Assembly: GCF_011047135.1 (NCBI RefSeq)
Contig: NZ_CP049255.1
Coordinates: forward strand, 2,418,001 to 2,482,000
Length of the DNA: 64,000 nucleotides
Reading direction: 5' to 3'
From: Microbacterium endophyticum
GTDB lineage: Bacteria > Actinomycetota > Actinomycetes > Actinomycetales > Microbacteriaceae
The position numbers and the translations under genes were made by a program. The notes beneath the pieces were generated by a model that worked only from the letters and a program-made list of their open reading frames with translations, ran no database searches and was not told where the DNA came from. Below, in pieces: positions 34,829-45,284 of this stretch; the stretch's first letter is position 1; each line of letters opens with the position of its first letter.

Positions 34829-36355
34829 ATGTCCGAGCACATCCTTGAGATGCGGGGAATCACTAAAACGTTCCCCGGCGTGAAAGCGCTCGCTGATGTG
34901 AACTTCTCCGTAGAACGTGGCGAAATCCACGCAATCTGCGGCGAGAACGGCGCCGGCAAGTCGACTCTCATGAAAGTGCTGTCAGGGGTTTACCCCCACG
35001 GCACGTACGACGGCAAGATCGTCTACGTCGGTGATGAAGTGCAGTTCAAGAGCCTGAGCGAAAGTGAAGCGAAGGGCATCGTCATCATCCACCAGGAGCT
35101 GGCGTTGAGCCCGTACCTGTCGATCGCCGAGAACATCTTCCTGAACAACGAGCGCACCCGTTTCGGGCTTGTTGACTGGAACGAGACGAACTTCGAGGCA
35201 TCGAAGCTCTTGAAGCGAGTGGGCCTCAAAGACAACCCGATGACGAAGGTCAATCAGCTCGGTGTCGGAAAGCAACAGCTCGTCGAGATCGCGAAGGCGC
35301 TCTCGAAAGAGGTCAAGCTCCTCATTCTCGACGAGCCGACTGCCGCTCTCAACGACGAGGACTCGGATCACCTGCTCGATCTCATTCTGAGTTTGCGCGA
35401 GCAGGGGATTACCTCGATCATCATCAGTCACAAACTGAACGAGATCAAAAAGGTCGCCGACACTGTCACGATCATTCGTGACGGTAAGACAATCGAGACG
35501 ATCGCCAAGGCAGATGTGACCGAAGATCGCATCATCAAAGACATGGTGGGACGCGATCTCGAGCACCGCTATCCCGATCACGAGCCGAATATCGGCGAAG
35601 AGCTCATGCGCGTCGAAGATTGGACAGCTCACCACCCGCAAGATTCCTCGCGTGTCATGGTCGACAATGTGTCGATCAACGTGCGCGCGGGTGAGATCGT
35701 CGGCATCGCCGGGCTCATGGGTGCCGGTCGTACCGAGTTCGCGATGAGCCTTTTCGGCCACAGCTACGGCAGCAAGATTTCCGGCAAAGTGTTCATGCGC
35801 GGCAAGGAAATCAAGACCCGTACCGTTGCCGAAGCGATCGACAACGGGATCGCGTACGCGACCGAAGATCGCAAAACGTACGGTCTCAACCTCATCGAAG
35901 ACATCAAGCGCAATATCTCCGTAGCATCCCTCAAGAAGCTGGAAAAAGCCGGCCTCGTGGATGACAACGAAGAATTCCGCATTGCGAATAAATACCGCAA
36001 AGACATGAACATCAAGGCGCCGAACGTGTTGGTCAAAACTGGAAAGCTCTCCGGTGGAAACCAGCAGAAAGTCGTGCTCTCGAAGTGGATCTACTCCGAT
36101 CCGGATGTGCTCATTCTTGACGAGCCCACTCGCGGTATCGATGTTGGCGCAAAATACGAGATCTACACGATCATCAACAAGCTCGCAGCTGAGGGTAAAG
36201 GGATCATCGTGATCTCTTCCGAGCTTCCGGAACTGCTCGGCATTTCGGATCGCGTCTACGCCATTTCGGAGGGGCGCATCACCGGCGAACTGCCGATTGC
36301 CGAAGCAACCCCCGAGTCCGTCCTCAAACTTATGACCATGGAGAAGTCCCGCTAA
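34829..36355 (+). CDS. gguA: Sugar ABC transporter ATPase, double domain (GguA/MmsA)
   Basis: 508 residues with two ABC domains. Domain 1: Walker [10 protein letters not shown], signature [17 protein letters not shown], Walker [13 protein letters not shown]-loop IIISHK. Domain 2 has the degenerate [12 protein letters not shown]-loop usual in this family, the signature [15 protein letters not shown] and [15 protein letters not shown]. The architecture is the full-size GguA/MmsA (CUT2) ATPase. It is the energiser for ChvE-GguB. Shine-Dalgarno is AGGAGGC at 34819. It overlaps no gene; gguB begins 24 nt after its stop. Confidence 0.95.
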   Translation: MSEHILEMRGITKTFPGVKALADVNFSVERGEIHAICGENGAGKSTLMKVLSGVYPHGTYDGKIVYVGDEVQFKSLSESEAKGIVIIHQELALSPYLSIAENIFLNNERTRFGLVDWNETNFEASKLLKRVGLKDNPMTKVNQLGVGKQQLVEIAKALSKEVKLLILDEPTAALNDEDSDHLLDLILSLREQGITSIIISHKLNEIKKVADTVTIIRDGKTIETIAKADVTEDRIIKDMVGRDLEHRYPDHEPNIGEELMRVEDWTAHHPQDSSRVMVDNVSINVRAGEIVGIAGLMGAGRTEFAMSLFGHSYGSKISGKVFMRGKEIKTRTVAEAIDNGIAYATEDRKTYGLNLIEDIKRNISVASLKKLEKAGLVDDNEEFRIANKYRKDMNIKAPNVLVKTGKLSGGNQQKVVLSKWIYSDPDVLILDEPTRGIDVGAKYEIYTIINKLAAEGKGIIVISSELPELLGISDRVYAISEGRITGELPIAEATPESVLKLMTMEKSR

Positions 36356-36379
36356 CGGGGCTTGCAGGAGACACATTTC

Positions 36380-37618
36380 ATGTCAAACGACAATCTCTCT
36401 CAAGATTCGCAGGCTGCGGGCGGTCTCGTTCAGCCCGAAGACAACAGGTTCACGCGCTGGATCGCGACGGTCATCTCCGACCTCGGGAAGAACGGTATCT
36501 TCATCGCGTTGGTCGCGGTGGTTGCTCTCTTCGCGGTACTGACCGATGGCATCCTGCTACGCCCGCAGAACATCTCGAACCTGGTCGTGCAGAACGGCTA
36601 CATCCTGGTTCTCGCGATCGGGATGGTGATGATCATCATCGCCGGTCACATCGACCTGTCGGTGGGATCCGTCGCCGCCTTCGTTGGTGCATGTTCGGGT
36701 GTATTCGCCGTCAACATGGGCTTGCCATGGTGGCTCTCGGTCATCCTGTCCTTGCTCATCGGTGCTCTGGTGGGTGCATGGCAGGGCTTCTGGGTGGCCT
36801 TCGTCGGTATACCCGCGTTCATCGTGACGCTGGCGGGCATGCTGATCTTCCGCGGGCTCGCGCTCGTCGTTCTCGGCAACGCGAACATCGGTTCGTTCCC
36901 CGAGGAGTACCGTGCCCTCGGTAACGGCTTCCTTGATGGTGTGTTCGGCTCGGTGAAGCCCGATATTTTCACGCTACTTCTCGGCGCAGCAGCTGTAATC
37001 GCACTTGTTGTGCAGCAGTTGCGCGCTCGAGCAGGGCGAGCAAAGTACGACCAGGATGTGGAGCCGGCCCTCTGGTTCTGGATCAAACTCGTTCTCATTG
37101 CTGTCGTGATCGGGTTCTTTGCCTACGCTCTCGCTTCCTACAAGGGCATCCCCGTGACGTTGATCATCCTGGCGGCACTCGTCATGATTTACGGCATCGT
37201 CATGAACCGTACGGTCTTTGGTCGCCACGTCTATGCGATCGGTGGCAACCGCCACGCGGCCGAGCTCTCGGGTATCAAGACGCGTCGTGTCGACTTCCTG
37301 TTGTTCGTCAACATGGGCGTTCTCGCCGCTCTTGCTGGTCTGATCTTCACCGCACGACTCAACCTTGCTGGCCCGAAGGCCGGTGACGGCTTCGAACTCG
37401 AAGCGATCTCGGCAGCCTTCATTGGTGGCGCGGCTGTTCAAGGTGGTGTCGGAACGATCGGTGGAGCCATCATCGGTGGTCTGATCATCGGCGTGCTGAA
37501 CAACGGTATGTCGATTATGGGTATCGGTATCGAGTGGCAGCAGGCAGTGAAGGGCCTCGTGCTGCTGCTGGCCGTTGCCTTCGACGTCTACAACAAGCGT
37601 CGCGCTGGCCACAGCTAG
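36380..37618 (+). CDS. gguB: Sugar ABC transporter permease (GguB/MmsB)
   Basis: 412 residues from ATG 36380, which has AGGAG 9 nt upstream. BPD_transp_2 permease with about ten helices; the signatures IIIAGHIDLSVGSVAAFVGA, FVGIPAFIVTLAGMLIFRGLAL and YAIGGNRHAAELSGIKTRRVDFLLFVNMGVLAALAG match GguB/MmsB. A hydrophilic N-terminus precedes helix 1 and a cytoplasmic loop lies near residue 220. It completes the araD-chvE-gguA-gguB operon, ended by a terminator at 37636. Confidence 0.95.
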   Translation: MSNDNLSQDSQAAGGLVQPEDNRFTRWIATVISDLGKNGIFIALVAVVALFAVLTDGILLRPQNISNLVVQNGYILVLAIGMVMIIIAGHIDLSVGSVAAFVGACSGVFAVNMGLPWWLSVILSLLIGALVGAWQGFWVAFVGIPAFIVTLAGMLIFRGLALVVLGNANIGSFPEEYRALGNGFLDGVFGSVKPDIFTLLLGAAAVIALVVQQLRARAGRAKYDQDVEPALWFWIKLVLIAVVIGFFAYALASYKGIPVTLIILAALVMIYGIVMNRTVFGRHVYAIGGNRHAAELSGIKTRRVDFLLFVNMGVLAALAGLIFTARLNLAGPKAGDGFELEAISAAFIGGAAVQGGVGTIGGAIIGGLIIGVLNNGMSIMGIGIEWQQAVKGLVLLLAVAFDVYNKRRAGHS

Positions 37619-37635
37619 ACCGCGCACGTACAGAG

Positions 37636-37667
37636 AAAAGGGTCCCGCTTTTTAGCGGGGCCCTTTT
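37636..37667. terminator. Intrinsic terminator after gguB
   Basis: AAAAGGGTCCCGCT and AGCGGGGCCCTTTT pair over 14 bp (one G-T wobble) around a TTTT loop, and the right arm ends in TTTT, as in a bidirectional Rho-independent terminator. Confidence 0.9.
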
Positions 37668-37809
37668 CGTCGTTCGTTCGTCGGGGCCCGGCTGTTGACC
37701 GGCGCGTGAAAAACCTGCTTTGCTCAGAGCAGGGGAAACGTGAAAACCATGCGCTGGTGGACGTCCACACCGCAGCGTTTCCAGAAGCCCGGTGAAGAGG
37801 ATTTACGAG

Positions 37810-38796
37810 ATGTGCACGAGGGTTGTTTATCTAGGCGAGGGCGACCGAGTGCTGACCGCGCGCTCCATGGACTGGAACGCCGACATGGGCACGAACATGT
37901 GGCTGTTTCCACGCGGAATGGAGCGGAACGGCGCAGCGGGTGCGAACTCGCTCACCTGGACGTCGCGATACGGGAGCGTCGTTTCTGCGGCCTATGACGT
38001 CGCGACAGCCGACGGAATGAATGAGAAGGGTCTCGTCGCGAGCGGACTCTGGCTTGCCGAATCTGAGTATCCGGCAACAGACGACGGCCGCCCTAAGCTC
38101 TCGGTCGCGGCGTGGGCGCAGTACTTTCTCGATACGTTCGCGACGGTCACCGATGCAGTTGACGCAGTCTCGGGCGATGACGCGTTCGCGATCGCAACCT
38201 CAGGCGTGCCAGGGCAAGACCGCGACACGACGATGCACCTCGCGCTGTCAGATCCGACCGGCGACAGTGCGATCTTCGAATACCTGAGTGGCAAGCTGAC
38301 GGTTCACCACGGTCGCTCGTACCAGGTGATGACGAACTCGCCCCCATACGATCAGCAGCTGGCGATCAACACGTACTGGGATGAAATCGGCGGTACTGTC
38401 ATGCTTCCCGGCACCAACCGGGCGGCCGACCGCTACGTGCGAGCGGGCTTTTACGTGAATGCGGTTCCGCAGGTCGAAGACCGGACGATCGCCACCGCGG
38501 CGGTCTTTGGCGTCATCCGGAATGCGTCAGTGCCTTATGGCATCACAACGCCCGGTCAGCCGAATATCTCATCGACGCGGTGGCGCACCGTCGCCGACCA
38601 CAAAGACGGACGCTACTTCTTCGACTCGGTGCTTTCGCCGAGTGTCATCTGGGTAGATCTCCCCAAGATCGATTTCTCAGAGTCCATGCCGGCAAGAAAG
38701 CTTGACCTCACGACAGATCGTTCGGAGATCCGCGGCGGTGATGTCTCGGCACTGTTCGAGCCTGCCGAACCGTTCGCGTTCGCTAACGCGGGCTGA
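37810..38796 (+). CDS. Choloylglycine hydrolase-like Ntn hydrolase (linear amide C-N hydrolase)
   Basis: 328 residues from ATG 37810, which has AGAGGA 8 nt upstream. The protein begins MCTRVVY, so Met removal exposes Cys2, the N-terminal nucleophile of the Ntn fold. RSMDWNADMGTNMWLFPRG follows as the conserved Arg/Asp block, then VSAAYDVATADGMNEKGLVASGLWL and MTNSPPYDQQLAI with the Asn of the oxyanion hole. The family includes bile salt hydrolases, penicillin V acylases and acyl-homoserine-lactone acylases; in a soil- or plant-type actinobacterium the last two are more plausible. No signal peptide. It stands alone between two terminated operons; CCTGCT...AGCAGG at 37714 is a possible operator. 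Confidence 0.9.
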   Translation: MCTRVVYLGEGDRVLTARSMDWNADMGTNMWLFPRGMERNGAAGANSLTWTSRYGSVVSAAYDVATADGMNEKGLVASGLWLAESEYPATDDGRPKLSVAAWAQYFLDTFATVTDAVDAVSGDDAFAIATSGVPGQDRDTTMHLALSDPTGDSAIFEYLSGKLTVHHGRSYQVMTNSPPYDQQLAINTYWDEIGGTVMLPGTNRAADRYVRAGFYVNAVPQVEDRTIATAAVFGVIRNASVPYGITTPGQPNISSTRWRTVADHKDGRYFFDSVLSPSVIWVDLPKIDFSESMPARKLDLTTDRSEIRGGDVSALFEPAEPFAFANAG

Positions 38797-38823
38797 TCAA
38801 GCCGCCGCACTGTCTGGTCTCGG

Positions 38824-39765
38824 TCAGGGGGAGAGTGTCACTTTGCCGTCGGCACCGTCTGAGACGAGCTGCTGCGCTCGTGCCGCCTCGCTCAGCGCGA
38901 ACGACGCGGCAAGCTCCACAGAAAAGTGACCGGCCGCCATCAGCGCGAGAGTGACGGGGAGTGCTTCTGCGCGCCAGGCGAGCTGCTGTTCGGTCAGCGG
39001 AGTTGGCGAGCCGCCCGAGAAGGCACGGATGCCGATGCCCGCGGCATCCGCCCCGCGAACGATCGTGGCAACCCGCTGTGGGTCCGTCGCCACCGCGAGC
39101 GAAACCTCGAGCGCTTCGTCGGTGCCTGCAGCATCGAAGACGACGCTGACGCCGCCCGGGGCCGCCGCGCGCACGCGCTCTTCGAGTCCGGGCCCATACG
39201 CAACGGGCGTCGCGCCGAGCTCGCTCACGCGGTCAAATCGTCGCGGCGATGCCGTCGCGACGACGTTAGCGCCCCAGAGCGCGGCGAACTGAATCGCCGC
39301 CTGACCGACCGCTCCAGATCCGCCGTGGATGAGGAGGGTGTCGTCTTCGCGAACGGCGAGCGAGCGAAGAGACTGGTACGCGGTTCCGACCGGAATACCA
39401 AGCGCAGCTCCCGCGGCTGCCGACACCTGCGGTGGTCGGTGGTGCACATGTTCCACTCCGACGACGACATCGGTGGCATACATGCCGTGGCCACCGAAGA
39501 TGACGACGTCGTCGCCGACGCGGAACCCGTCGACTCCGTCTCCGACCGCGGTGATGGTGCCGGCGGCATCCGATCCCGTGCGTCGCGCTGACGTGATGGG
39601 CTTTGACGCCCGCATCCCGGCGCGCAACTTGATATCTATGGGGTTGACGCCTGCGGCTGTGACAGCGACAGCAACCTGGCCGGCCGTCGGCGCAGGAACG
39701 GCAACTTCAATCAGATGAAGAACCTCAGGACCACCGAACTCGTCGTAGACGACTGCATGTGCCAT
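38824..39765 (-). CDS. Quinone oxidoreductase-like (MDR) NADP-dependent dehydrogenase
   Basis: 313 residues. GroES-like N-terminus (YDEFGGPEVLHLIEVAVPAPTAGQVAVAVTAAGVNPIDIKLRAG), then the nucleotide-binding LLIHGGSGAVGQAAIQFAALWGANVVATASPRR. There are no structural or catalytic zinc Cys residues, which marks the QOR-type branch of medium-chain dehydrogenases. It probably reduces quinones or reactive enals with NADPH. It follows the convergent hydrolase gene by 27 bp. GGAGG lies about 12 nt before the ATG. Confidence 0.9.
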   Translation of the reverse strand: MAHAVVYDEFGGPEVLHLIEVAVPAPTAGQVAVAVTAAGVNPIDIKLRAGMRASKPITSARRTGSDAAGTITAVGDGVDGFRVGDDVVIFGGHGMYATDVVVGVEHVHHRPPQVSAAAGAALGIPVGTAYQSLRSLAVREDDTLLIHGGSGAVGQAAIQFAALWGANVVATASPRRFDRVSELGATPVAYGPGLEERVRAAAPGGVSVVFDAAGTDEALEVSLAVATDPQRVATIVRGADAAGIGIRAFSGGSPTPLTEQQLAWRAEALPVTLALMAAGHFSVELAASFALSEAARAQQLVSDGADGKVTLSP

Positions 39766-39794
39766 TGGGTAACCAACCTCCGAGTCCCGGTGCG

Positions 39795-42700
39795 CTATTC
39801 CTTAAGCGCCTTTTGAATCCGCTGCAGCGAAACAGCCTGCGCCGTTCCGAGCGTTTGCGCGAACAGGCTCACACGGTACTCCTCCAAAAGCCAGCGCGTG
39901 TGAGCGATGCGTGTGGGCGCGTCGACCGCGACGGGAATTGTGCCGCCGGCATCGGTAAATGCCACCTGGGCGCGTTCGAACTCAGTCATACGAGTGCGGT
40001 CGCGCCCGGGATTATCGGGCAATATCTGCAATCGGCTGAGGATGCCGTTGAGGTACCGCGGCAGATGCGTTAGCTGCCGTGACCCTGTGCGAGAGACGAA
40101 CCCCGGAAAAATAAGTCCGGCAAGCTGCCCACGAATATCTCCGAGCGCTCCCAGCAGCGTCATCGAATTCTGGCTCTTGAGCGAGCGCTCGACATCGCGC
40201 GAGAGCGTGAGGATGCGCGCGGTCAGTGACACGGTGTTGAACACTGTCTCGACCGACGCTGCCGAGAACGCCGCACGAACCTGTTCGAACTCCGCTTTCG
40301 TGCGCACGCCCGTCGCAGGGGCAAGACGCGAGATCACATCATCGGCGACGGCCACGCGGCAGTCCTCGATGAGAGCTTTCGCGGATGCATACGGGGATGC
40401 CGCTAGCGCCAGCTTCTCTTTCGCGGTGAGATGTTCGAGCACATAACTCGCCGCAGATGGCACTGCCAAGAGCACAAGGCGCCGCACGCCCGCGGTCGTG
40501 GCGACAGCGGCCGCTTCGGGTGTCGCTTCGATACGCACCGACACGCTCTCACCGTCGTCGATGAGGGCGGGGTAGCCGCGGACGATCCCGCCAGCAACCC
40601 GGCTGTCGACAACAGCGGGAAGATCGTCGATGTCCCATGTCGTCAGGCCGCTGCGCGCCGCAACAGCGGTCGACGGGCCCGTGGGCGCGTGAGCGGCTAC
40701 GCGCGCGGCAGCGTGCGCCGGCTCGGGCTTGTGGGCACGCAGTGACCGCTCGACGCTCGAGCGTGTGCGGGCGGCGAGGCGCGACTGGAGCGCGGTGAGG
40801 TCGCGATCGCTCCCGACAGTGCGTCCACGCTCATCGACAGCCCGAAACGACACATGAAGGTGGGCGGGAACTCTTTCGAGTTCGAACGAGTCAGCCGTGA
40901 CAGGTTGGTTGGCTACGCGCTGCACGAGAGATGCCAACGCCACCCGAAGACTCTGACGCGGCGCACCCTCGGTATTCTCGGGGCCGAGGTCTGCCACCTG
41001 CTCGGCAAAGGTCGCTGCCCAGTCAGCGGCTGGCACCACATGACGCCGAATCGCTTTGGGAAGCGCACGCAGGAGCCCGGTGATGAGCTCAGGCCGAAGC
41101 CCTGGTACCTGCCAATCGAAGCCATCTTCCGTGATCGAGGCGAGAAGTGCGAGTGGAACGACGACCGTGACACCGTCGTCGACGGCACCGGGCTCGAATC
41201 GATAAGTGAGCGACAGGACCTGATCACGCTGTCGCCAGCGCGTCGGAAAGTCACGTTCGTCGGCGCGTGACGCGTCGTCGACGAGGTCGTTTTCGCTCAT
41301 GTCGAGAAGTCGGGGTGTGCGCGTCATGGCTTCGCGCCACCACGATTCGAACGAACGCACATCGAAAACGTCGTTCGGAATTCGTGTGTCGTAGAAGGCA
41401 TAGACGGCCTCATCGCCGACGAGAATGTCACGGCGGCGCTCGCGCTCTTCGATCTTCTCGAGGCGGCGCCGCAGTTCAAGGTTTCGCCGAACAAACGCGG
41501 TGAGCTTTTTGTCGAGCCGAGTGGCATCCCACTCTTCTTCGACGAGCGCGTGCCGCAAAAACATCTCTCGCGCCAGCGGGCGATCGATTCGCGCCAGTTG
41601 GATGCGGCGGCGCGGCACGATCTCTACTCCGAAGAGGGTGATCTTCTCGGCCGCAACGGCGGCTCCCGCATCCTTCGACCAGTGCGGGTCGCTTACCTGC
41701 CGCTTGATGAGGTCCGGTGCGAGAGCTTCGGCCCACTCCGGGTCGATCGCGGCGACCGTTCGCGCAAAGAGGCGACTTGTCTCTACGAGCTCTGCCGCCA
41801 TCACGGCAGCAGGCCGCTTCTTCTTGAGCCCGGAACCGGGGAAAATGGCGAACCGGGCACCACGGGCACCGAGGTACTCACCCCCACGCCGTGCTGGCGC
41901 ATCTTTCGCGGTGGCCTTGGCATCACGCGACGGTGTGCGCTCATCCAGGATGCCGATCTGCGACAGGAGCCCCGCCATGATCGCCTTGTGAACAGCATCC
42001 GGGTCGGCCGCGTCGCTTGCGCCCCGAAGCCGACCGAGCTGCGCCGAAAGCTGGCGGTGCACATCGACCCATTCGCGAACGCGCACATAGTTGAGGTGTT
42101 CACTGCGACACAGGCGCCGAAAAGCACTCGAGCCGAGCGCCTCCTGCTGCTCTTGCAGATAGTTCCAGAGGTTCAGCAGTGACAGAAAGTCGCTTGTGGG
42201 GTCGGTAAATCTGGCGTGTAGACGGTCCGCCTGCTCGCGAACCTCCTCTGGGCGCTCACGCACATCTTGAATCGACATCCCCGCAACGATCGGCATGACG
42301 TCGGCCAAGACGCCGCCCCGTTTCGCCTCCACGAGCATGCGCGCGAATCGGGGATCGATGGGCAGACGTGAGAGCTCTCTTCCCGTATCGGTGAGCGTTG
42401 TACGCGCGGTCTTGCCGGAGCCTGTTGTGCGGACGGCGCCGAGCTCGAGCAGCAGATCGAATGCGGCCTTGACGCCACGAGAATCCGGGGGAGTGAGAAA
42501 CGGAAACGCCGTTATGTCACCGAAGCCCAGCGCCAACATCTGCAAAATTACCGATGCGAGCGATGTGCGAAGAATTTCGGGATCGGTGAACTCATCGCGC
42601 GACGCGAAATCGTCTTCGGCATACAGACGAATCGCGATTCCGGGCGCAGTGCGCCCCGCGCGCCCTGCACGCTGCTGCGCGGAGGCCTGCGAGATCGCCT

Positions 42701-43670
42701 CGATCGGCAGTCGCTGGATCTTGCTGCGCGGGCTGTAGCGCGTGATGCGTGCCGTACCGATATCGACGACGTAGCGGATGCCGGGAACCGTCAGGCTCGT
42801 CTCGGCAACGTTGGTGGCGAGCACCACACGCCGGCGGACCCCCGCGATCCGCGACGGTTCGAAAACGCGGTGCTGTTCAGCCGCGCTCAGGCGACCATAG
42901 AGGGGGAGCACCTCAGTGGGCGCGGCATCCTTCGCGTACGCACCACGTACGGCATCGGCGGCATCGCGAATTTCGGCCTCGCCCGGGAGGAAGACGAGCA
43001 CATCGCCCGTGGCTTCACGATCGAGTTCCCGAAGCGCCGCGACCAATCCGTCGAGGTCGTCTTCATCGTTCGGTGGGCGATACCGGATGTCGACAGGGTA
43101 GGTGCGGCCCGATACTTCGATGACGGGGGCTGGATTGCCCGAGGCATCCGCGAAATGCGCAGCGAAACTCTGCGGATCGATCGTCGCCGACGTGATGATC
43201 ACCTTGAGGTCGGGGCGTTCGGGAAGAATGCGGGTCAAATACCCGAGCAGAAAATCGATGTTGAGTGAGCGCTCGTGGGCCTCATCGACGATGATCGTGT
43301 CGTAGCGGCGCAGCAGGCGGTCGCGGTGAATCTCGTTCAACAGGATGCCGTCGGTCATCAGCGCGATGCTGGTCTCCGCCGACACCTTGTCGGTGAAGCG
43401 CACTTTGTAGCCGACGGCTGTGCCGAGCGGTACTTCGAGTTCGCTTGCGATGCGCTCGGCGATAGAGCGTGCTGCAATTCGTCGTGGCTGCGTGTGGGCG
43501 ATTTTGGTGCGCCCGAGCTCGAGGCAAATCTTCGGTAGCTGCGTTGTTTTTCCGGAGCCCGTGGCTCCCGCAACGATGACAACCTGGTTGTCTTTGATCG
43601 CGCGTGCAATCTCTTCCCGCGCGGCGCTGACGGGCAGCTCGGGCGGGAACGTGATGACGGGCTCAGACAT
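39795..43670 (-). CDS. hrpA: HrpA-type DEAH-box ATP-dependent RNA helicase
   Basis: 1291 residues, the usual HrpA length. Helicase motifs: Walker A VAGATGSGKTTQLPK (motif I), IIVDEAHERSLN (DEAH, motif II), ITSATID (motif III), later VVLATNVAETSLTVPGIRYVVDIG and QRAGRAGRTAPG (motif VI). HA2 and OB regions and the long DUF3418 C-terminus follow. E. coli HrpA cleaves or remodels fimbrial mRNA and rescues ribosomes; the role here is inferred. Its ATG lies 8 nt after TACGAT, close to the leaderless spacing. Confidence 0.97.
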   Translation of the reverse strand: MSEPVITFPPELPVSAAREEIARAIKDNQVVIVAGATGSGKTTQLPKICLELGRTKIAHTQPRRIAARSIAERIASELEVPLGTAVGYKVRFTDKVSAETSIALMTDGILLNEIHRDRLLRRYDTIIVDEAHERSLNIDFLLGYLTRILPERPDLKVIITSATIDPQSFAAHFADASGNPAPVIEVSGRTYPVDIRYRPPNDEDDLDGLVAALRELDREATGDVLVFLPGEAEIRDAADAVRGAYAKDAAPTEVLPLYGRLSAAEQHRVFEPSRIAGVRRRVVLATNVAETSLTVPGIRYVVDIGTARITRYSPRSKIQRLPIEAISQASAQQRAGRAGRTAPGIAIRLYAEDDFASRDEFTDPEILRTSLASVILQMLALGFGDITAFPFLTPPDSRGVKAAFDLLLELGAVRTTGSGKTARTTLTDTGRELSRLPIDPRFARMLVEAKRGGVLADVMPIVAGMSIQDVRERPEEVREQADRLHARFTDPTSDFLSLLNLWNYLQEQQEALGSSAFRRLCRSEHLNYVRVREWVDVHRQLSAQLGRLRGASDAADPDAVHKAIMAGLLSQIGILDERTPSRDAKATAKDAPARRGGEYLGARGARFAIFPGSGLKKKRPAAVMAAELVETSRLFARTVAAIDPEWAEALAPDLIKRQVSDPHWSKDAGAAVAAEKITLFGVEIVPRRRIQLARIDRPLAREMFLRHALVEEEWDATRLDKKLTAFVRRNLELRRRLEKIEERERRRDILVGDEAVYAFYDTRIPNDVFDVRSFESWWREAMTRTPRLLDMSENDLVDDASRADERDFPTRWRQRDQVLSLTYRFEPGAVDDGVTVVVPLALLASITEDGFDWQVPGLRPELITGLLRALPKAIRRHVVPAADWAATFAEQVADLGPENTEGAPRQSLRVALASLVQRVANQPVTADSFELERVPAHLHVSFRAVDERGRTVGSDRDLTALQSRLAARTRSSVERSLRAHKPEPAHAAARVAAHAPTGPSTAVAARSGLTTWDIDDLPAVVDSRVAGGIVRGYPALIDDGESVSVRIEATPEAAAVATTAGVRRLVLLAVPSAASYVLEHLTAKEKLALAASPYASAKALIEDCRVAVADDVISRLAPATGVRTKAEFEQVRAAFSAASVETVFNTVSLTARILTLSRDVERSLKSQNSMTLLGALGDIRGQLAGLIFPGFVSRTGSRQLTHLPRYLNGILSRLQILPDNPGRDRTRMTEFERAQVAFTDAGGTIPVAVDAPTRIAHTRWLLEEYRVSLFAQTLGTAQAVSLQRIQKALKE

Positions 43671-43721
43671 AGCCTCTCATCGTATTCCCTCGAGGCACCC
43701 AGCCGGCGCTCCTCGGTCGTC

Positions 43722-45284
43722 TTAGATCCAGGTGGGCAGCCAGTTGTGCAGGCGCCAGAAGTCATATGGCACCGGGAACGCTGTCCACACCGGGTACCAA
43801 AACGCCGATAGCGCGACCACCACGAGCAAGAAGACGATCACGACGCGCTGCCCGGACTTCCGGCGATGCACGGGTGCGTGCCGTGGACCCGCTATTTCAC
43901 GCAGCGCAAAGGTGAGCGCCAGCACGAGGAAGGGCAGCATCGCGATCGTGTAGAACTGGAAAATTGTGCGCTCGGGATAGAGCAGCCACGGCACGTACGT
44001 GACGGCAATTCCGGTGAGCACGAGCGCCAGGCGCCAGTCGCGAGTGATGACGAAACGGTAGATCAAAAACACTGCCGCAGCGATACTTGCCCACCAGATG
44101 AGCGGGTTGGGAATGGAGGAGACAGCCTGAACGCTGTCGTCTTGATTCCAATACATCGACGTGGGACGAACGAGTAGCGGCCACTGCCACGCCGGGCTCG
44201 CGTAGCTGTGCGGCGTGGAAAGCCCGACGTGGAATGCGTACATTGACTCGTGGTACTTCCACAGGCTCTGCAGTGACTCGGGAACCCAAGACCAGAAGCC
44301 GGTGGCGGGGGCGTCCGCGGCTGACGAGCGGTCGTAGCCGCCTGACGTCGCAAGCCAGCCGGTCCATGTCGAGATGTACACGATGACGGCTACGGGAACG
44401 AGAAGCAGAAACGATGCCACGCCCTGACGCGCAGCATCCATCGGCCAGAATTCGACGCCTGCACGCCGACGGGCCAGGGCATCGGACACGACGACGTATA
44501 TGCCGACGCCCGCGATCACATAAAGGCCCGACCACTTGACGGCGGTCGCGGCACCTGCGGCAGCGCCGGCCGCGAGCAACCAGGGCCGATTCCAGAGCAC
44601 TGGGCCCCAGAGCACTGGGCGCGTGGGTACGACGCCCTCGCGCGCAGCGATTCTTGCCGCGAGCCTGCTGTGATGCCAGCGGTGATCGAGGATCAAAAAC
44701 CAGAACGTCAACAGAATGAAGAAGGTGAGAAACGTGTCGAGAAGCGCGGTGCGGCTCATCACGATGGCGAGGCCGTCGATTGCCATGAGTGTTCCCGCGA
44801 TGCTCGCGAACACCGTTGAGCGGGTGAGCGAGCGCGCCACGAGGTAGACGAGTAACACCGTCGCCGTGCCAAAGAGCGCGACGGAAAAACGCCAACCGAA
44901 CGACGAATCGGGCCCGAACAGCCACATGCCCGCACCGATAAGCCATTTACCCAACGGTGGGTGCACAACGTAACTACCTGTCGACAAGAAGATGTCTGTT
45001 GAACCCGAGGTGAAGAGATCGTCGGCGCCCTCGGGCCAGTTCGCGGGGTAGCCGAGAAGCCACTGACTCCAGGCATCCTTCACGTAATAGGTCTCGTCGA
45101 ACACGAGCGAGTGCGGCTGATCCAAACGGAAAAAGCGCAGAAAGCCGGCCAGGAGGGTGATGACTAGCGGGGCCAAGATATTGAGTCTGTGCTGCAGCCG
45201 CGTCGAAGCGTACACACGCGCGGCCCACCTGTCGTAGTGAGAGGGCGGCTCGGTCGGAACGAGCGGCGGCGCGGTATCCGTCAC
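43722..45284 (-). CDS. Protein O-mannosyltransferase (PMT family)
   Basis: 520 residues with about ten membrane helices. Actinobacterial PMT uses polyprenyl-phosphomannose to mannosylate secreted proteins. The first extracytoplasmic loop has HSLVFDETYYVKDAWSQW with the catalytic DE pair, and helix 1 FLRFFRLDQP, HPPLGKWLIGAGMWLFG is the conserved loop. A C-terminal PMT_4TMC-like region includes YPERTIFQFYTIAMLPFL. The GTG start lies 7 nt after TAGGCT (leaderless). It faces rsmI head to head with only 23 bp between starts, as in Mycobacterium (Rv1002c/Rv1003). Confidence 0.95.
   Translation of the reverse strand: MTDTAPPLVPTEPPSHYDRWAARVYASTRLQHRLNILAPLVITLLAGFLRFFRLDQPHSLVFDETYYVKDAWSQWLLGYPANWPEGADDLFTSGSTDIFLSTGSYVVHPPLGKWLIGAGMWLFGPDSSFGWRFSVALFGTATVLLVYLVARSLTRSTVFASIAGTLMAIDGLAIVMSRTALLDTFLTFFILLTFWFLILDHRWHHSRLAARIAAREGVVPTRPVLWGPVLWNRPWLLAAGAAAGAATAVKWSGLYVIAGVGIYVVVSDALARRRAGVEFWPMDAARQGVASFLLLVPVAVIVYISTWTGWLATSGGYDRSSAADAPATGFWSWVPESLQSLWKYHESMYAFHVGLSTPHSYASPAWQWPLLVRPTSMYWNQDDSVQAVSSIPNPLIWWASIAAAVFLIYRFVITRDWRLALVLTGIAVTYVPWLLYPERTIFQFYTIAMLPFLVLALTFALREIAGPRHAPVHRRKSGQRVVIVFLLVVVALSAFWYPVWTAFPVPYDFWRLHNWLPTWI

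Noticed and set aside
34982..36376. 464-residue antisense open frame over gguA
   Set aside because: Mirror of the biased codon use of gguA; composition rich in Asp, Val and Leu without domains.
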